A DNA stretch of 42,468 nt, from positions 1 to 42,468 of the forward strand of contig QEXX01000039.1 in NCBI GenBank assembly GCA_003130835.1, written 5' to 3'. Below, in pieces: positions 15,798-27,700 of this stretch. The DNA is from Anaerolineae bacterium (GTDB lineage Bacteria > Chloroflexota > Anaerolineae > Anaerolineales > UBA4823). A program made the translations under genes and the position numbers. Position 1 is the stretch's first letter. Each line of letters starts with the position of its first letter. Under the pieces are notes generated by a model. It did no database searches, was not told the origin of the DNA, and worked only from the letters and a program-made list of their open reading frames with translations.

Positions 15798-15822
15798 GCC
15801 CTTCTTGCTCAAAAGTAAGGGC
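15798..15822. terminator. Hairpin between convergent HAD-like and thrC genes
   Basis: GCCCTT (15798-15803) pairs with AAGGGC (15817-15822) around a 13-nt loop. It is weak, but it lies between two convergent gene ends. The same gap contains GTCCTCGTCCACCC (15854-15867), nearly repeated at 34167-34180. Confidence 0.35.
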
Positions 15823-15880
15823 GCCTGCGCTCCAAACCCACTGCAGGGTGAACGTCCTCGTCCACCCGATCGGTCATTCT

Positions 15881-16933
15881 TCAGGCTAAAATAGCCTCTT
15901 CAAGCAGCGCAAGGTCAACGGCCAACAGTTGAGGGGCCGGCATTGATTTGACGATAATATCTGGATCCTTCAATCCATGCCCGGTGCAGATCGCCACCAC
16001 CCGTTTGCCTTTGGGTTGAAGTCGCCCCGCCATTACTTCGGCGGCAAAGCCGGCTAAGCCAGCCGCCGAGGCCGGCTCCACCCAAACCCCCTCGCTGGCA
16101 AGGGTTTTCTGCATGGCAAGAATTTCTTCATCAGAGACGGCGATAATCCGCCCGCCGGACTCTTCGGCAGCCAGCAAAGCTTGCTCGCCGCGCGCCGGGC
16201 GTCCAATGCGAATCGCCGTGGCAACGGTTTCCGGATGCTCGACGGCATGGCCCAATACCAATGGAGCTGCCCCGCGCGCCTGCACGCCCAAAAGGCGCGG
16301 TAAACCGCTGTGTTTGGCTTGATCATACTGACGGAATCCCATCCAATAGGAGGTGATATTGCCAGCGTTGCCCACCGGCAAACACAACCAATCCGGCGCG
16401 CTGCCCAGCGTGTCGCAGATTTCAAAGGCGGCGGTTTTTTGTCCTTCCAAACGATAGGGATTAAGCGAGTTGACCAAAGCAATGGGATGGCGCTGGCAGA
16501 TTTCCACCACCAAATGTAAAGCATCATCAAAGGAACCTTGGATTTGGATAACCTGAGCCCCATAAGCCACGGCTCCAGCCAATTTACCGGCTGCAACTTT
16601 ACCCTGCGGGATTAAGACCACAGCTTTTAGTCCGGCGCGGGCTGCGTATGCCGCTGCTGAGGCGGCCGTATTACCGGTCGAAGCGCAGATAACCGTCTTC
16701 GCCCCCCGACCAACCGCCTCGCTAATGGCGGCCGTCATGCCGCGATCCTTGAAGGACCCAGTGGGATTCAACCCTTCGTACTTAACATAAAGCTCAAAGC
16801 CGCCACCCCACTGCTCCACCAGGCGGGGCAGCGGGATGAGCGGGGTGTTCCCTTCCGAGAGGGTGACCAGTTGCGTATGCTGAGGCAGTTCCAAAAATGA
16901 GCGATAGCGTTGCAGTAAAGGCTGGGTCGTCAT
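15881..16933 (-). CDS. thrC: Threonine synthase
   Basis: A 350-residue PLP enzyme that converts O-phosphohomoserine to threonine. The PLP lysine is Lys62 in PTGSFKDRGMT; ICASTGNTAASAAAYA is the substrate/phosphate-binding block, and PVGNAGNITSYWMGF the glycine-rich cofactor phosphate loop. The length fits the short bacterial/archaeal threonine synthase type. The ATG lies three bases after the rpoC stop with only TGAGG overlapping that stop as a possible ribosome site, so it is probably translated as the tail of the rpoC transcript. Coupling of an amino-acid gene to rpoC is not a usual arrangement. Confidence 0.92.
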   Translation of the reverse strand: MTTQPLLQRYRSFLELPQHTQLVTLSEGNTPLIPLPRLVEQWGGGFELYVKYEGLNPTGSFKDRGMTAAISEAVGRGAKTVICASTGNTAASAAAYAARAGLKAVVLIPQGKVAAGKLAGAVAYGAQVIQIQGSFDDALHLVVEICQRHPIALVNSLNPYRLEGQKTAAFEICDTLGSAPDWLCLPVGNAGNITSYWMGFRQYDQAKHSGLPRLLGVQARGAAPLVLGHAVEHPETVATAIRIGRPARGEQALLAAEESGGRIIAVSDEEILAMQKTLASEGVWVEPASAAGLAGFAAEVMAGRLQPKGKRVVAICTGHGLKDPDIIVKSMPAPQLLAVDLALLEEAILA

Positions 16934-16936
16934 GCC

Positions 16937-19900
16937 TCAATCAATGTAGGAGCTGATGAAATCGGGACGTGCCTCTGGCCGGCGTTCACCGCCATCTGGC
17001 GAGGTCGGACTATCGAAATACACCTGTTGATCTTCGTCAAAGCGACCGGGCTCAAAGCCGGTGCCGGCCGGAATCAGTTTACCAATGATGACATTTTCCT
17101 TCAAACCATACAACGGGTCTTTGGCTGCTGCGATGGCTGCGCCTGCCAATACCTTTATCGTATGCTGGAAGGAAGAAGCCGACAGGAACGAATCGGTGCT
17201 GAGCGAGGCTTTGGTGATGCCCAACAGAACATCCACCGAGCGTGCGATGCGTTTGCCTTGCGCCAACAATTGCTCGTTCTTGCGCTTCAATTCAAGGCGA
17301 TCAACCAAATCGCCGGGCAGATAATCGCTATCGCCAGGGCGGGTAATCTGCACTTTGGACATCATCTTGCGGATGATGATCTCAAAGTGTTTGTCGTTGA
17401 TGTTCTGCCCCTGAGAGCGATAGACTTTCTGCACTTCAGCGAGCAGATACATCTGACACGCCTCGCGCCCTTGGATGCGAAGGATGCGATGAGGATTCAG
17501 AGAACCTTCCGTGAGAGGTTGGCCGGGTTCTACTCGATCACCGTCTTTGACGAGCAAGCGGGCTGTCGTTGGGATCTCATAGGAGACTTCTTCCGTCACC
17601 TCCCGCGTCACAATGACGCGATTGCCCTCGAGCCGCACACGACCACCGTTCTGGGCAACGATGGTGGTATTGTCATCCAAATAGGCGATCACATCACCCT
17701 GACTGACTTCACCGCCATCCTCGACCGCAATCTTCCAATCTACTGGGATGTCATAAGGCTCTTCGATGAGCTGGGAGTTCCGCACCCGCACTTCCCGCAG
17801 ATCGCTATAGCGATCGGATTGCAGAACGGAAACAACCCCACCGATCTCTGCCATTTTAGCTTCACCCTTGGGTTCGCGGCGCGCTTCAAATAGCTCTTCA
17901 ACGCGCGGCAAACCAGTGGTGATGTCACCACCAGCCGCAACACCGCCAGTGTGGAAAGTACGCAAGGTCAACTGCGTACCCGGCTCACCGATGGATTGGG
18001 CAGCGATGATTCCAACCGCCGTACCCACTTCTACCATCTTCCCGCGGCCTAAGTCCAACCCATAGCATTTCGCGCAAACCCCGTGCAACAATTCACAGGT
18101 CAGGGGAGAGCGCACTTTCACTTCTGAAATGTTCGAAGCCACAATGCGGCGAACGATGGGATGATCCAGCAGCTCATTGCGCTCAGCCAGAACTTCGCCG
18201 GTATCGGGATCAACCACTCGCTCGGCAGCCACGCGCCCATACAGACGGGCACTCATCGACTGACCAGCCACATCGTCGCTGCGGCGGATGTAAATTCCTT
18301 CTTGAGTGCCACAATCCTCATCGTTGATGATCACATCTTGAGCCACATCCACCAGACGACGGGTTAGATAACCAGCATCGGCGGTGCGCAAAGCGGTGTC
18401 TGCCAAGCCTTTCCGCGCCCCATGGGTGGAGATGAAGTATTCCAAGGCTGTCAGACCTTCGCGGAAGTTCGAACGAATGGGCAAGGGGATAATGCGCCCA
18501 GATGGGTCTGCCATGAGACCCCGCATCCCCGCCAATTGCGAGATGGGGCCAAAACCGCCTTTGGTCGCCCCAGAGATCGCTTGGGCAGCCAAATTGCCAT
18601 GCGGATCCATGGTCGCCTTGACCGCCTCTGCCACTTTGGCAGTGGTCTGCTGCCAGATTTGAATCACGCGTTCGTTCTTCTCTTGCTCGGTGAGCAAACC
18701 GCGCCGGAAAGCCCGTTCGACCGCCTCTTGTTCTTGGAGGGCACTCTCGATAATCTGCGGCTTGTCTGGCGGAATGGTAATATCGGATACAGCCAGAGTG
18801 TAGCCAGAACGGGTGGCGTACTTAAAGCCAATATCCTTGATGGCATCGGCCGCCTCTGGGGTCATCTCTTCACCGCACACCTCATAGAGCTCGGCAATTA
18901 GGTCTTTGATGCCACCCTTATCCAACTCACGATTGACAAATTGCATATTGGGCGGTAAAACGCGATTTAGGAGCACCCGCCCAACGGTCGTTTCGACCAA
19001 ACGGGTTTGGGCTGTGGGCAAACGGTTGTCCTGATCATCATACCAGGTGGTCACCATCACCTTAATGCGGGCATGCAGGTCAACCTGACCGAGCTCATAA
19101 GCCAGCTCGACCTCGTCCATATCGGCAAAGATGCGCCCATCGCCCTTGTGGGTCTTATTGTCGGTTTTCGATAGATAATAAATCCCCAAAACCATATCTT
19201 TGGAAGGGCTAATGATCGGTTCGCCATCGGCCGGTTTGAGCAGGTTGCGCGACGAAAGCATCAGTTGGCGCGCCTCCCAAACCGCTTTCTGGGAGAGCGG
19301 CACATGTACCGCCATCTGGTCGCCATCGAAGTCGGCGTTGAAAGCCGTGGTCACCAAGGGGTGCAATTGAATGGCACTGCCCTCGATCAGCACCGGTTCG
19401 AACGCCTGAATGCCCAAACGGTGTAGAGTCGGGGCGCGGTTGAGCAACACCGGGCGTTCTTTGATGACCTCCTCCAAAACCTCCCACACTTCGGGACGAT
19501 TGCGTTCAATGAAGCGCTTTGCCCCTTTGACGTTGGCAGCATAGCCGTGCGAGACCAAGCGGGCAATCACAAACGGCCGATAAAGCTCCAGTGCCATCGT
19601 CTTGGGCAAACCGCATTGATAGAGTTTAAGGTTCGGGCCTACAACAATCACGGAGCGGCCGGAATAGTCCACCCGTTTACCGAGCAAATTACGGCGGAAG
19701 CGGCCTTTCTTCCCTTTGAGCATATCGCTGAGGGACTTCAATTCACGCCGGCCGCGGCGCGAGAGGGCTTTGCCGCGCTGCGAATTGTCAATCAGCGAAT
19801 CGACTGCTTCTTGCAACATGCGCTTCTCATTGCGCACGATGACATCCGGTGCACCCAGCTCCAACAGACGTTTTAGGCGGTTGTTGCGGTTGATCACCCG

Positions 19901-21211
19901 CCGATAGAGGTCGTTCAAGTCCGAGGTGGCAAAACGACCGCCATCCAACTGAACCATCGGGCGCAAGTCGGGCGGAATCACCGGCAGGACAGTTAGAATC
20001 ATCCATTCCGGGCGGTTGCCCGAACGGCGGAACGCCTCCACCACTTTCAGACGCCGCGTCGCTTTGCGGCGCTTCTGCTTGCTCTTCGAGGTACGCACCT
20101 CCGTCCACAATTCCTCAGCCAACTTGTCGAGGTCCATCCGCCGCAGGATATCGTAGAAAGCTTCGGCGCCCATATCGGCGCGAAAGACTTGTCCCCAACG
20201 CGATTTGAGTTCGCGATAGCGCGCCTCGCCCATGAAGGTCAAGGGGCGCAATTCGAGCAGTTCATCCCGCAAACGGCTGTTTTCGTCACGGGCTTCGACA
20301 GCTTGGTCCTCCAATTGACTGCGCAACTCTTCCATGCTCAGATCGGCTTCGGCACGTTTTCGTTCTATATCAGCATTAATGCGATCGAGCTCGAATTGCT
20401 TTTGCTCTTTGATTTCGCTTTCCAGCTCTTCTAGCCGGCTCTTGACGACATTTTGCACTTTGGCAAGATGGGCATTGGTGATCGTTTCGCCGCTTTCCAC
20501 GATCACAATCTCAGTATCTGGGAAGTGAATAGCCGATTTCGCCGCGCTGCCAAGCTGTTCCCTTAGATTAGCTTCAAGGCGTTGACCGGCTTTGATGATC
20601 GGATCAAGTTTCTCGGCTAACTGTTCCTCGAAGTGCGTCTCCAATTGACGCTTGCGTTCTTGAAGTTCTTTAATCTCGCGATCGCGTTCGGCTTTGATGT
20701 CGGCAATTTGTTGGTTGATGCGAGCAGCTTGTTCTCGCTCCGCTTGGGTGATTTTATCTTCCAAGCGGGCAAGGGCTTTTTTACGCGCCTCTTCATCCAC
20801 ATAGGTGACCACATATTGGGCGAAATATAAAACACGGTCTAAGTTACGCCGCGAGATATCCAATAATAAGCCTAAGTAGGAGGGGATGCGACGGGTATAC
20901 CAGACGTGCGCTACCGGGGCAGCCAATTCGATATGGCCCATGCGCTCACGGCGCACTGAGGAGCGGGTAACCTCCACGCCGCATTTATCGCAAACAATGC
21001 CCTTGTAGCGTGGATTTTTGTATTTGCCGCAGTAACATTGCCAATCCCGCGTGGGGCCAAAAATGGCTTCGCAGAACAAGCCATCTTTTTCCGGGCGCAA
21101 GCGCCGGTAATTGATTGTTTCGGGCTTCAACACCTCTCCGTAAGACCAACTGCGAATAGTTTCCGGAGAAGCTAAGCTAATCCTTAATGCTTTGAGTCCC
21201 TTTGCTTCCAC
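16937..21211 (-). CDS. rpoC: DNA-directed RNA polymerase subunit beta-prime
   Basis: A 1424-residue catalytic subunit of RNA polymerase. The N-terminal zinc site has Cys59, Cys61, Cys74 and Cys77. The Mg-binding active site NADFDGDQM lies near residue 630. Bridge-helix, trigger-loop and C-terminal blocks such as [16 protein letters not shown] are intact, and the second zinc site includes [11 protein letters not shown]. Residues about 145-335 hold a long charged coiled-coil insertion ([18 protein letters not shown] and similar) between the clamp start and the conserved core, at a position where some phyla carry large insertions. The start is GTG at 21211, six bases after AGGAGG. rpoB is not adjacent; the gene has its own promoter and about 260-nt leader. 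Confidence 0.97.
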   Translation of the reverse strand: MEAKGLKALRISLASPETIRSWSYGEVLKPETINYRRLRPEKDGLFCEAIFGPTRDWQCYCGKYKNPRYKGIVCDKCGVEVTRSSVRRERMGHIELAAPVAHVWYTRRIPSYLGLLLDISRRNLDRVLYFAQYVVTYVDEEARKKALARLEDKITQAEREQAARINQQIADIKAERDREIKELQERKRQLETHFEEQLAEKLDPIIKAGQRLEANLREQLGSAAKSAIHFPDTEIVIVESGETITNAHLAKVQNVVKSRLEELESEIKEQKQFELDRINADIERKRAEADLSMEELRSQLEDQAVEARDENSRLRDELLELRPLTFMGEARYRELKSRWGQVFRADMGAEAFYDILRRMDLDKLAEELWTEVRTSKSKQKRRKATRRLKVVEAFRRSGNRPEWMILTVLPVIPPDLRPMVQLDGGRFATSDLNDLYRRVINRNNRLKRLLELGAPDVIVRNEKRMLQEAVDSLIDNSQRGKALSRRGRRELKSLSDMLKGKKGRFRRNLLGKRVDYSGRSVIVVGPNLKLYQCGLPKTMALELYRPFVIARLVSHGYAANVKGAKRFIERNRPEVWEVLEEVIKERPVLLNRAPTLHRLGIQAFEPVLIEGSAIQLHPLVTTAFNADFDGDQMAVHVPLSQKAVWEARQLMLSSRNLLKPADGEPIISPSKDMVLGIYYLSKTDNKTHKGDGRIFADMDEVELAYELGQVDLHARIKVMVTTWYDDQDNRLPTAQTRLVETTVGRVLLNRVLPPNMQFVNRELDKGGIKDLIAELYEVCGEEMTPEAADAIKDIGFKYATRSGYTLAVSDITIPPDKPQIIESALQEQEAVERAFRRGLLTEQEKNERVIQIWQQTTAKVAEAVKATMDPHGNLAAQAISGATKGGFGPISQLAGMRGLMADPSGRIIPLPIRSNFREGLTALEYFISTHGARKGLADTALRTADAGYLTRRLVDVAQDVIINDEDCGTQEGIYIRRSDDVAGQSMSARLYGRVAAERVVDPDTGEVLAERNELLDHPIVRRIVASNISEVKVRSPLTCELLHGVCAKCYGLDLGRGKMVEVGTAVGIIAAQSIGEPGTQLTLRTFHTGGVAAGGDITTGLPRVEELFEARREPKGEAKMAEIGGVVSVLQSDRYSDLREVRVRNSQLIEEPYDIPVDWKIAVEDGGEVSQGDVIAYLDDNTTIVAQNGGRVRLEGNRVIVTREVTEEVSYEIPTTARLLVKDGDRVEPGQPLTEGSLNPHRILRIQGREACQMYLLAEVQKVYRSQGQNINDKHFEIIIRKMMSKVQITRPGDSDYLPGDLVDRLELKRKNEQLLAQGKRIARSVDVLLGITKASLSTDSFLSASSFQHTIKVLAGAAIAAAKDPLYGLKENVIIGKLIPAGTGFEPGRFDEDQQVYFDSPTSPDGGERRPEARPDFISSYID

Positions 21212-21473
21212 TCAATGCCTCCTAAATCCTTGCCATTTCGGCGAAAGTCAATAACCGATCCAATTTCCTAACCTCGAATGGCTAGGTTTCCTCCGTGTAG
21301 CCGACCCATTGGTTGTCAGGGGACAGAGGCGGGGGATAGATTGCACCACTACCAAAGAAAACCTGTCCTTCAAAAACATTCATTGCAGTAGAGACAAACA
21401 AAGACAAGCACTCGAGTCCTTTTTCCTCAAGCGCTCATCTGAAGTTTGAAAAATTCGGCTAACACTTGCCTAA

Positions 21474-21501
21474 ATTATACCTTGTCCTTTGAGAGCGTCA
21501 A
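21474..21501 (-). promoter_or_regulatory. Promoter of rpoC
   Basis: On the minus strand TTGACG (21501-21496), 16 nt, then a perfect TATAAT (21479-21474). Transcription would start near 21467, giving a leader of roughly 255 nt before the GTG. Confidence 0.7.
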
Positions 21502-21641
21502 GGTTTTTTAAGAGGGTTTAGCTGTTTAAGATCCGACTAAGGTACGCACGGATGGGATAAAGCCCCCAGCGTTAACGGTCTCTAGCAGATTGACCACAAG
21601 GATGCACCTTCCACCACACCAAAACAATTCTTGGCTGCAAG

Positions 21642-21647
21642 TATAAT
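21642..21647 (+). promoter_or_regulatory. Possible -10 box of the alpha-2-macroglobulin gene
   Basis: A perfect TATAAT, 68 nt before the ATG at 21716, without a recognisable -35 at the expected distance. Confidence 0.4.
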
Positions 21648-21715
21648 ACAGTGAAAGTTTACATGGAACGTTTTCCCCGAAATTAGCGTCCTGCAGATAG
21701 GAAGGAGCGTTTACC

Positions 21716-24700
21716 ATGTCTAAGAATCGAGTTTTGGGAATCATCCTCCTGCTCCTCCTTGCAGGGCTTTCCGTCAGTACCTGTTTCTTCTTTGCGGAAC
21801 GCAGAGGGGAAAGTCAAACGCCCGTTCCGATGGAAATCCAGAATGCGCCCGCCTCGCCAACAGGAGCGAACTCACAAATGGAAATCCAACTCAGCGAAGG
21901 ACAACCTCCCCGAATCAATCCCACTCCCGCCCCCAGCGGAGAAGCTGCAATGCTTACCACCGAGCAGGTGCAAGCCATTTTTGCGCGCCTGCCCACTTTG
22001 GCACCCTCGCAAACCCTCACGGTGGAGTTCAAGCCGCCAGCCGAGTTGCTCCCGCCACCTCGCTCGGGCGTCACCGTGCAAGAGCCTTTCCCGCCGCCTG
22101 AGACGGTGCCCACGCCCGCTATTGATACAACTGCCCCCCTTAAAGTGGTGCGCTACGCACCCGAAGGCAGGGTAGAGACAGCTCCGTTTATCAGTCTCAC
22201 CTTCAACCAGCCCATGGTGCCGCTCACAACCCTGCCAGACCTGGCTGCGCAGTCGCTGCCGGTGCGCATCGAACCCGAACTCAAAGGCACCTGGCGCTGG
22301 CTCGGCAGCAAAACGCTGACCTTTGAGTTCGCTTCGGATCAAATCGACCGCTTGCCTAAAGCCACCCTCTATCGCGTGACGGTGCCGGCCGGCACCCAAT
22401 CCATGTTGGGCAATCGGCTGGCGCAGGATTTCGTTTTTTCCTTCTCAACCCCACCGCCAACCGTCGTTCAGACTTATCCGAGTGACGCAGCTCAGCCCCG
22501 AGACCCACTCTTCTTCGTCGCTTTTGACCAACGCATCGAACCCACCAAAGTCTTGGATAAAATTCAGGTCTATGCCAACCATCAAAGCGTCAGGCTGCGC
22601 CTGGCAACTGAACAAGAGATCCAAGCCCATCCCACCATCAAGCAACTGGCGCAGCAAACCTTAGAAGGACGCTGGCTTGCCTTCAAAGCGACCCAACTCT
22701 TGCCACCCGCCGCCAGCGTGAAGGTGACCATCGGTCCAGGCGTCCCTTCTGCTGAAGGTCCTCTTCTCTCCGACCAAGCGACTACCTATACTTTCTCTAC
22801 CTATGCTCCCTTACAAGTACAGGAAACTCGTTGTGGCTGGTATGACGATTGTCCGCCGCTGACTCCTTTCGTGATCCGCTTTAATAACCCCCTAGACGAA
22901 AGTGCCTTCCAAGAGACGCTTCTTTCGATTAATCCCACCATTCCAGGACTCAACGCTAACGTAAGCTACGATACGATCTATATCGAAGGCGAAACGCGTG
23001 GCAATACCACGTACGAAGTGACTCTTTCAGGCAAGATTGCTGACATTTTTGGTCAAAAACTCGGCCAAGACCTCACGCTGCGCTTTAAAGTCGATCGTGC
23101 CAACCCGCTCCTTGTCGGACCGGAAGATACTTTTATCACCTTAGACCCAGCCTCGCATGGCATTCTAACCGTCTATGCGTTGAATTACACCCGCCTCGAT
23201 CTCAAGGTCTATGCCGTACAACCGGCGCATTGGAAGCCATTCAAGGAATTTCTCCAAAAATACGGGGACAGAGATTTCTCGCAGATGCCCGGCGAATTGG
23301 TTGCCGATAAAGTATTGAATTTGGACATCCCGCCAGAAACGCTCAGCGCCGTTCCCATTGACCTGAAGCCCTACGCCAAAAACGGTTTCGGACAATTTGT
23401 GGTGGTGGTCTCCCCACCCAAACCATTGATCGAAACCGATGAATTGCGTTGGCGCAGAGAAACCCAAACCATTCTCCTGTGGGTTCAGCTCACGCAGATT
23501 GCCTTGGATGCTTATAACGACGCAACCCAGATGATCGCTCTGGTCAGCGATCTACGCAATGGCGCGCCGCTGGAAGGGGTTTCCATCCAAGCGGAAAACG
23601 GTCAGGCTGTTCTTAGCGATGCCCAAGGGGTTGCGCGCTTCCCCCTACCGGATTCGGCAGCCTATCTGACAGCCCGCAAAGGCGATGACCTAGCCTTCTT
23701 GCCGCGTTCTACTTGGATTTATGGAGAAGAAGTCTGGCGTCCGCAACCGATGCGCGACTCTTTAGCATGGTTCGTCTTCGACGACCGACAAATGTACCGC
23801 CCAGGCGAGCAGGTGCATCTCAAAGGTTGGCTACGGCGCATTGGGGCTGGGCAAAGTGGCGATGTCGGCTTGATGGACTCTCCGCTTCCACCCCTCACCT
23901 ATCAGGTCTTGGACGCCACCGGTAACCTAATCGCATCCGGAGAAACCTCCCTCAACGCTTGGGGTGGGTTTGATTTCCACTTTACCCTCCCCGAAAGCGT
24001 CAACCTTGGCTCTGCTCAAGTGCTCTTAAGAGCTGCCACTGCTGTTGAGCAAAACCAGCAATATGCCCACACCTTCCAGATTCAAGAGTTTCGGCGGCCC
24101 GAGTTTGAGGTCGCTGCCCGCGTCGAAAGTCAACCGCCCTTCTTTATCAAAGGACAGGCAACGGTCTCGGTAGAAGCCAAGTATTATGCCGGCGGCGGAC
24201 TGGCGAACGCCGAAGTAACCTGGCAAGTGACCACTTCGCCGGGCAGGTATCAGCCGCCAGGTTGGGACGACTTCACCTTTGGCAGGTGGCGCCCCTGGTG
24301 GCGCTTTGATCCCTCCCCCGAAGGAGAGACCAAAACCACCCTCTTCCAAGGGAAAACCGATGCGTCAGGTTTTCATTACCTGAATCTCGACTTCCCCATA
24401 CAAGGGGAAGCGTTGACCGACCCTTATCCCCAGCAAGTGACGGCAGAAGCAACCGTCATAGATGTCAACCGCCAAGCATGGTCAAGTGCTACAACCCTGC
24501 TTGTCCATCCGGCAGAGCTGTATGTGGGACTGCGCACCAAACGTTACTTTGTCTCCAAAGGGACACCCCTTCAGGTGGAGTTTATCGTTACCGATTTAGA
24601 CGGCAAAGCGGTGAGCGGCCAAGCGGTCGAAATCCAAGCCAGCCGTCTGGAGTGGAAAAACCGCGACGGCCAATGGGTACAAGAAGTTACCGACACCCAG

Positions 24701-27700
24701 ACGTGTCAAGCGACTTCGGCGGAAGAAGCGTCCCTTTGCACCTTCCAGACCCCATTGGGCGGTACCTATCAAATCACCGCCCGCGTGCGCGATCGGCTCG
24801 AACGTCTCAATCAAACGGTCATCACCCGCTGGGTCAGTGGTGGGGCAACCCAGCCTTCCCAAAAGGTCGAACAGGAAAGCGTCACCCTGATCCCCGACAA
24901 AGAGACTTATCAGCCCGGCGACACCGCAGAGATTTTGGTACAAGCTCCCTTTGCGCCGGCAGAAGGCTTGCTCACGGTCAGCCGCGACGGTTTCGTCACC
25001 AGCCAACGATTTCAGGTCGATCAAAGCGGTTCAGCGACCCTATCCATCCCCATCGAAGAGGGCCACATCCCGAATTTGAACGTGCAGGTGAATTTAGTTG
25101 GCGCAGCACCGCGCACCGACCCAAGCGGCATGCCTCAACCCGACCTGCCTACACGCCCAGCCTATGCGGTAGGCACATTGACTCTCAACATCCCGCCTCG
25201 CTCGCGTTCGCTATCGCTGACGATCACCCCGCAGGAAAGTCAACTCGAACCCGGTGCCGCAACCAGCCTGGTGGTCTCGGTGAGGGATGCAAACAACAAA
25301 CCGCTCGCCAATGCCGAAGTGGCGGTGGTCGTCGTGGATGAAGCCATTTTGTCGCTAACCCAATACCAGATGGCCGATCCGCTCAACGCCTTTTACCCGC
25401 TGCGCAGCGCCGCTCTGGAAAGCGTTTATGGACGTGCCAGTCTCGTCTTAGTCGATCCACTTGCTTTGGCGCGCCAAGTTGCGAATAAAGGTCTCAGGTT
25501 AATAGCCGTGCCAGCCATGAGTTTGAGAGCGACCCCGCTGCCCGAAAGTGCGGCTGGCGAGTTCGCTGCCGAATCGCAAGCAGGCAAGCCGATCCCCCTG
25601 CGTGCAGATTTCAATCCCTTAGCGGTGTTTGCCCCCAGCCTCCAAACCGATGAAGCTGGAAACGCGCGCCTTGACTTTAAGTTGCCCGATAACCTCACCC
25701 GCTATCGCATCCTGGCGGTTGCCGTGGATGCTGGCGGACGCCGTTTTGGCAAAGGAGAAGCGAACTTAACCGCCCGCCTGCCTTTGATGGTGCGCCCCTC
25801 GGCGCCACGCTTTTTGAACTTTGGGGATGTATTCGAGCTTCCAGTGGTCGTGCAAAATCAAACCGCTGAAACGCTGGCTGTGCAAGTGGTGGCGCGCGCC
25901 AATAACCTGAAACTCCTAACCAGCGGTTGGCTGGTCAATGTGCCCCCCAATGATCGAGTGGAAGTGCGTTTTCCCGCTCAAACTGTTTTGGCGGGCAAAG
26001 CCCAACTGCAGATTGCCGCTCTAGCCGGCCGCTATGCTGACGCAGCGCAGATCGAATTGCCGGTTTATACTCCAGCTACCAGCGAAGCCTTTGCTACCTA
26101 TGGAATCATCGATGAAGGGGGCATTGCACAACCTATCCAATCTCCCCGCGGCGTATTCCCCCAATACGGTGGTTTGGAGATTTCAACCTCCTCGACCGCT
26201 TTACAAGCTCTCACCGATGCCGTGCTATACCTGGTTTCTTATCCCTTTGAGTGCTCGGAGCAACTGGCTTCGCGGGTTTTGGCGATTGCTGCCTTGCGGG
26301 ATGTCTTATCCGCCTTCAAGGCGGAGGGCTTACCTCCCCGCGCTGAATTAGAGCAACGGATACAAAGCGACCTCGAACGCTTGCAGGGGATGCAGAACGG
26401 GGATGGCGGTTTCCCGATTTGGGTGCGAGGCTCTGAATCGGTGCCCTTCCACACCATTCACGTCGCCCATGCCTTGATCCGCGCCCGTCAAAAGGGTTAT
26501 GCTGTGCCAGAAGGAATGTTGGAAGCCGCGCTTGTTTTTTTGAAATCCATCGAATCGCACTATCCCTACTGGTACAGTGAGCAAACCCGCTGGACACTCA
26601 GTGCTTATGCCCTCTATGTGCGCCATCTAGGCGGCGATTCTGATCCCATAAAGGCGCAAAACCTGATTCAAAAAGCGGGTTTAGAGAATCTCTCTCTGCC
26701 AGCCATCGGTTGGCTGTGGCAGGTGGTGGAAAATCCCACCCAGCGCCAACAAATCCGCCGCTTGATCGGTAACCGCGTGGTCGAAACCGCCGGGGCGGCA
26801 AATTTCATCAGCGCGTATGATGAGCAAAGCTATCTGCTCCTCGATTCAGACCGCCGCACCGATGCCATCCTGCTCGAGGCTTTGATGAACGACAACCCAC
26901 AAAGCGACCTGATTCCCAAGTTGGTCAAAGGGTTGCTGGCGCAGCGAGTTAAGGGACGATGGAGCAATACGCAGGAAAACGTCTTTGTCTTACTCGCTTT
27001 AGACCGTTATTTCCAAACCTATGAAAGCCAAACACCAGATTTTGTCGTCCGCATTTGGTTGGGTGAGACATACGCTGGCAGCAGCACGTTTCGCGGGCGC
27101 ACAACCGAAATTCACGAGACCCAGTTGCCCATGCAATTCGTCCTAGAACAGACAGCCTCTGGCCTGCAAAATCTCCTGATCAACAAAGAGGGAAGTGGCC
27201 GCCTCTATTACCGCTTGGGATTGCGGTATGCCCCAACCTCACTGACGCTAGACCCGCTGGATATGGGCTTTGTGGTCGAGCGACGCTATGAAGCCGTCGA
27301 TGATCCGCAAGACGTATCTCGCGATGCGGAGGGACATTGGCACATCCGTGCGGGGGCAAGGGTGCGCGTGCGCCTGACGATGGTTGCCGACAGCCGCCGC
27401 TATCATGTGGCATTGGTCGATTCCCTGCCGGCCGGTTTAGAAATCCTCAACCCTGCCCTGGCAGTGAGCGGCAACCAGCCACAAGAGCCGTCCGCTCCGC
27501 CCACCCCTTACCGTTGGTGGTGGTTGTCTTGGTACGAACATCAGAATCTGCGTGATAACCGCGCCGAAGCCTTTACCTCGCTCTTGTGGGAAGGGGTTTA
27601 TGAATACAGCTATATTGCGCGCGCCACCACCCCGGGCACCTTTATCGTTCCTCCAGCCAAAGCCGAGGAGATGTATTCCCCCGAAGTCTTTGGACGCAGC

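Larger units (their letters stand above)
21212..21715. other. Divergent intergenic region between rpoC and the alpha-2-macroglobulin gene
   Basis: 504 nt without a gene. The minus-strand rpoC leader (21212 to about 21468) contains a small hairpin, CCTAGCC/GGTTAGG with one G-T pair, near 21272-21291. No ribosomal-protein or rpoB fragment is present. The right half carries the probable start signals of the plus-strand gene. Confidence 0.6.
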
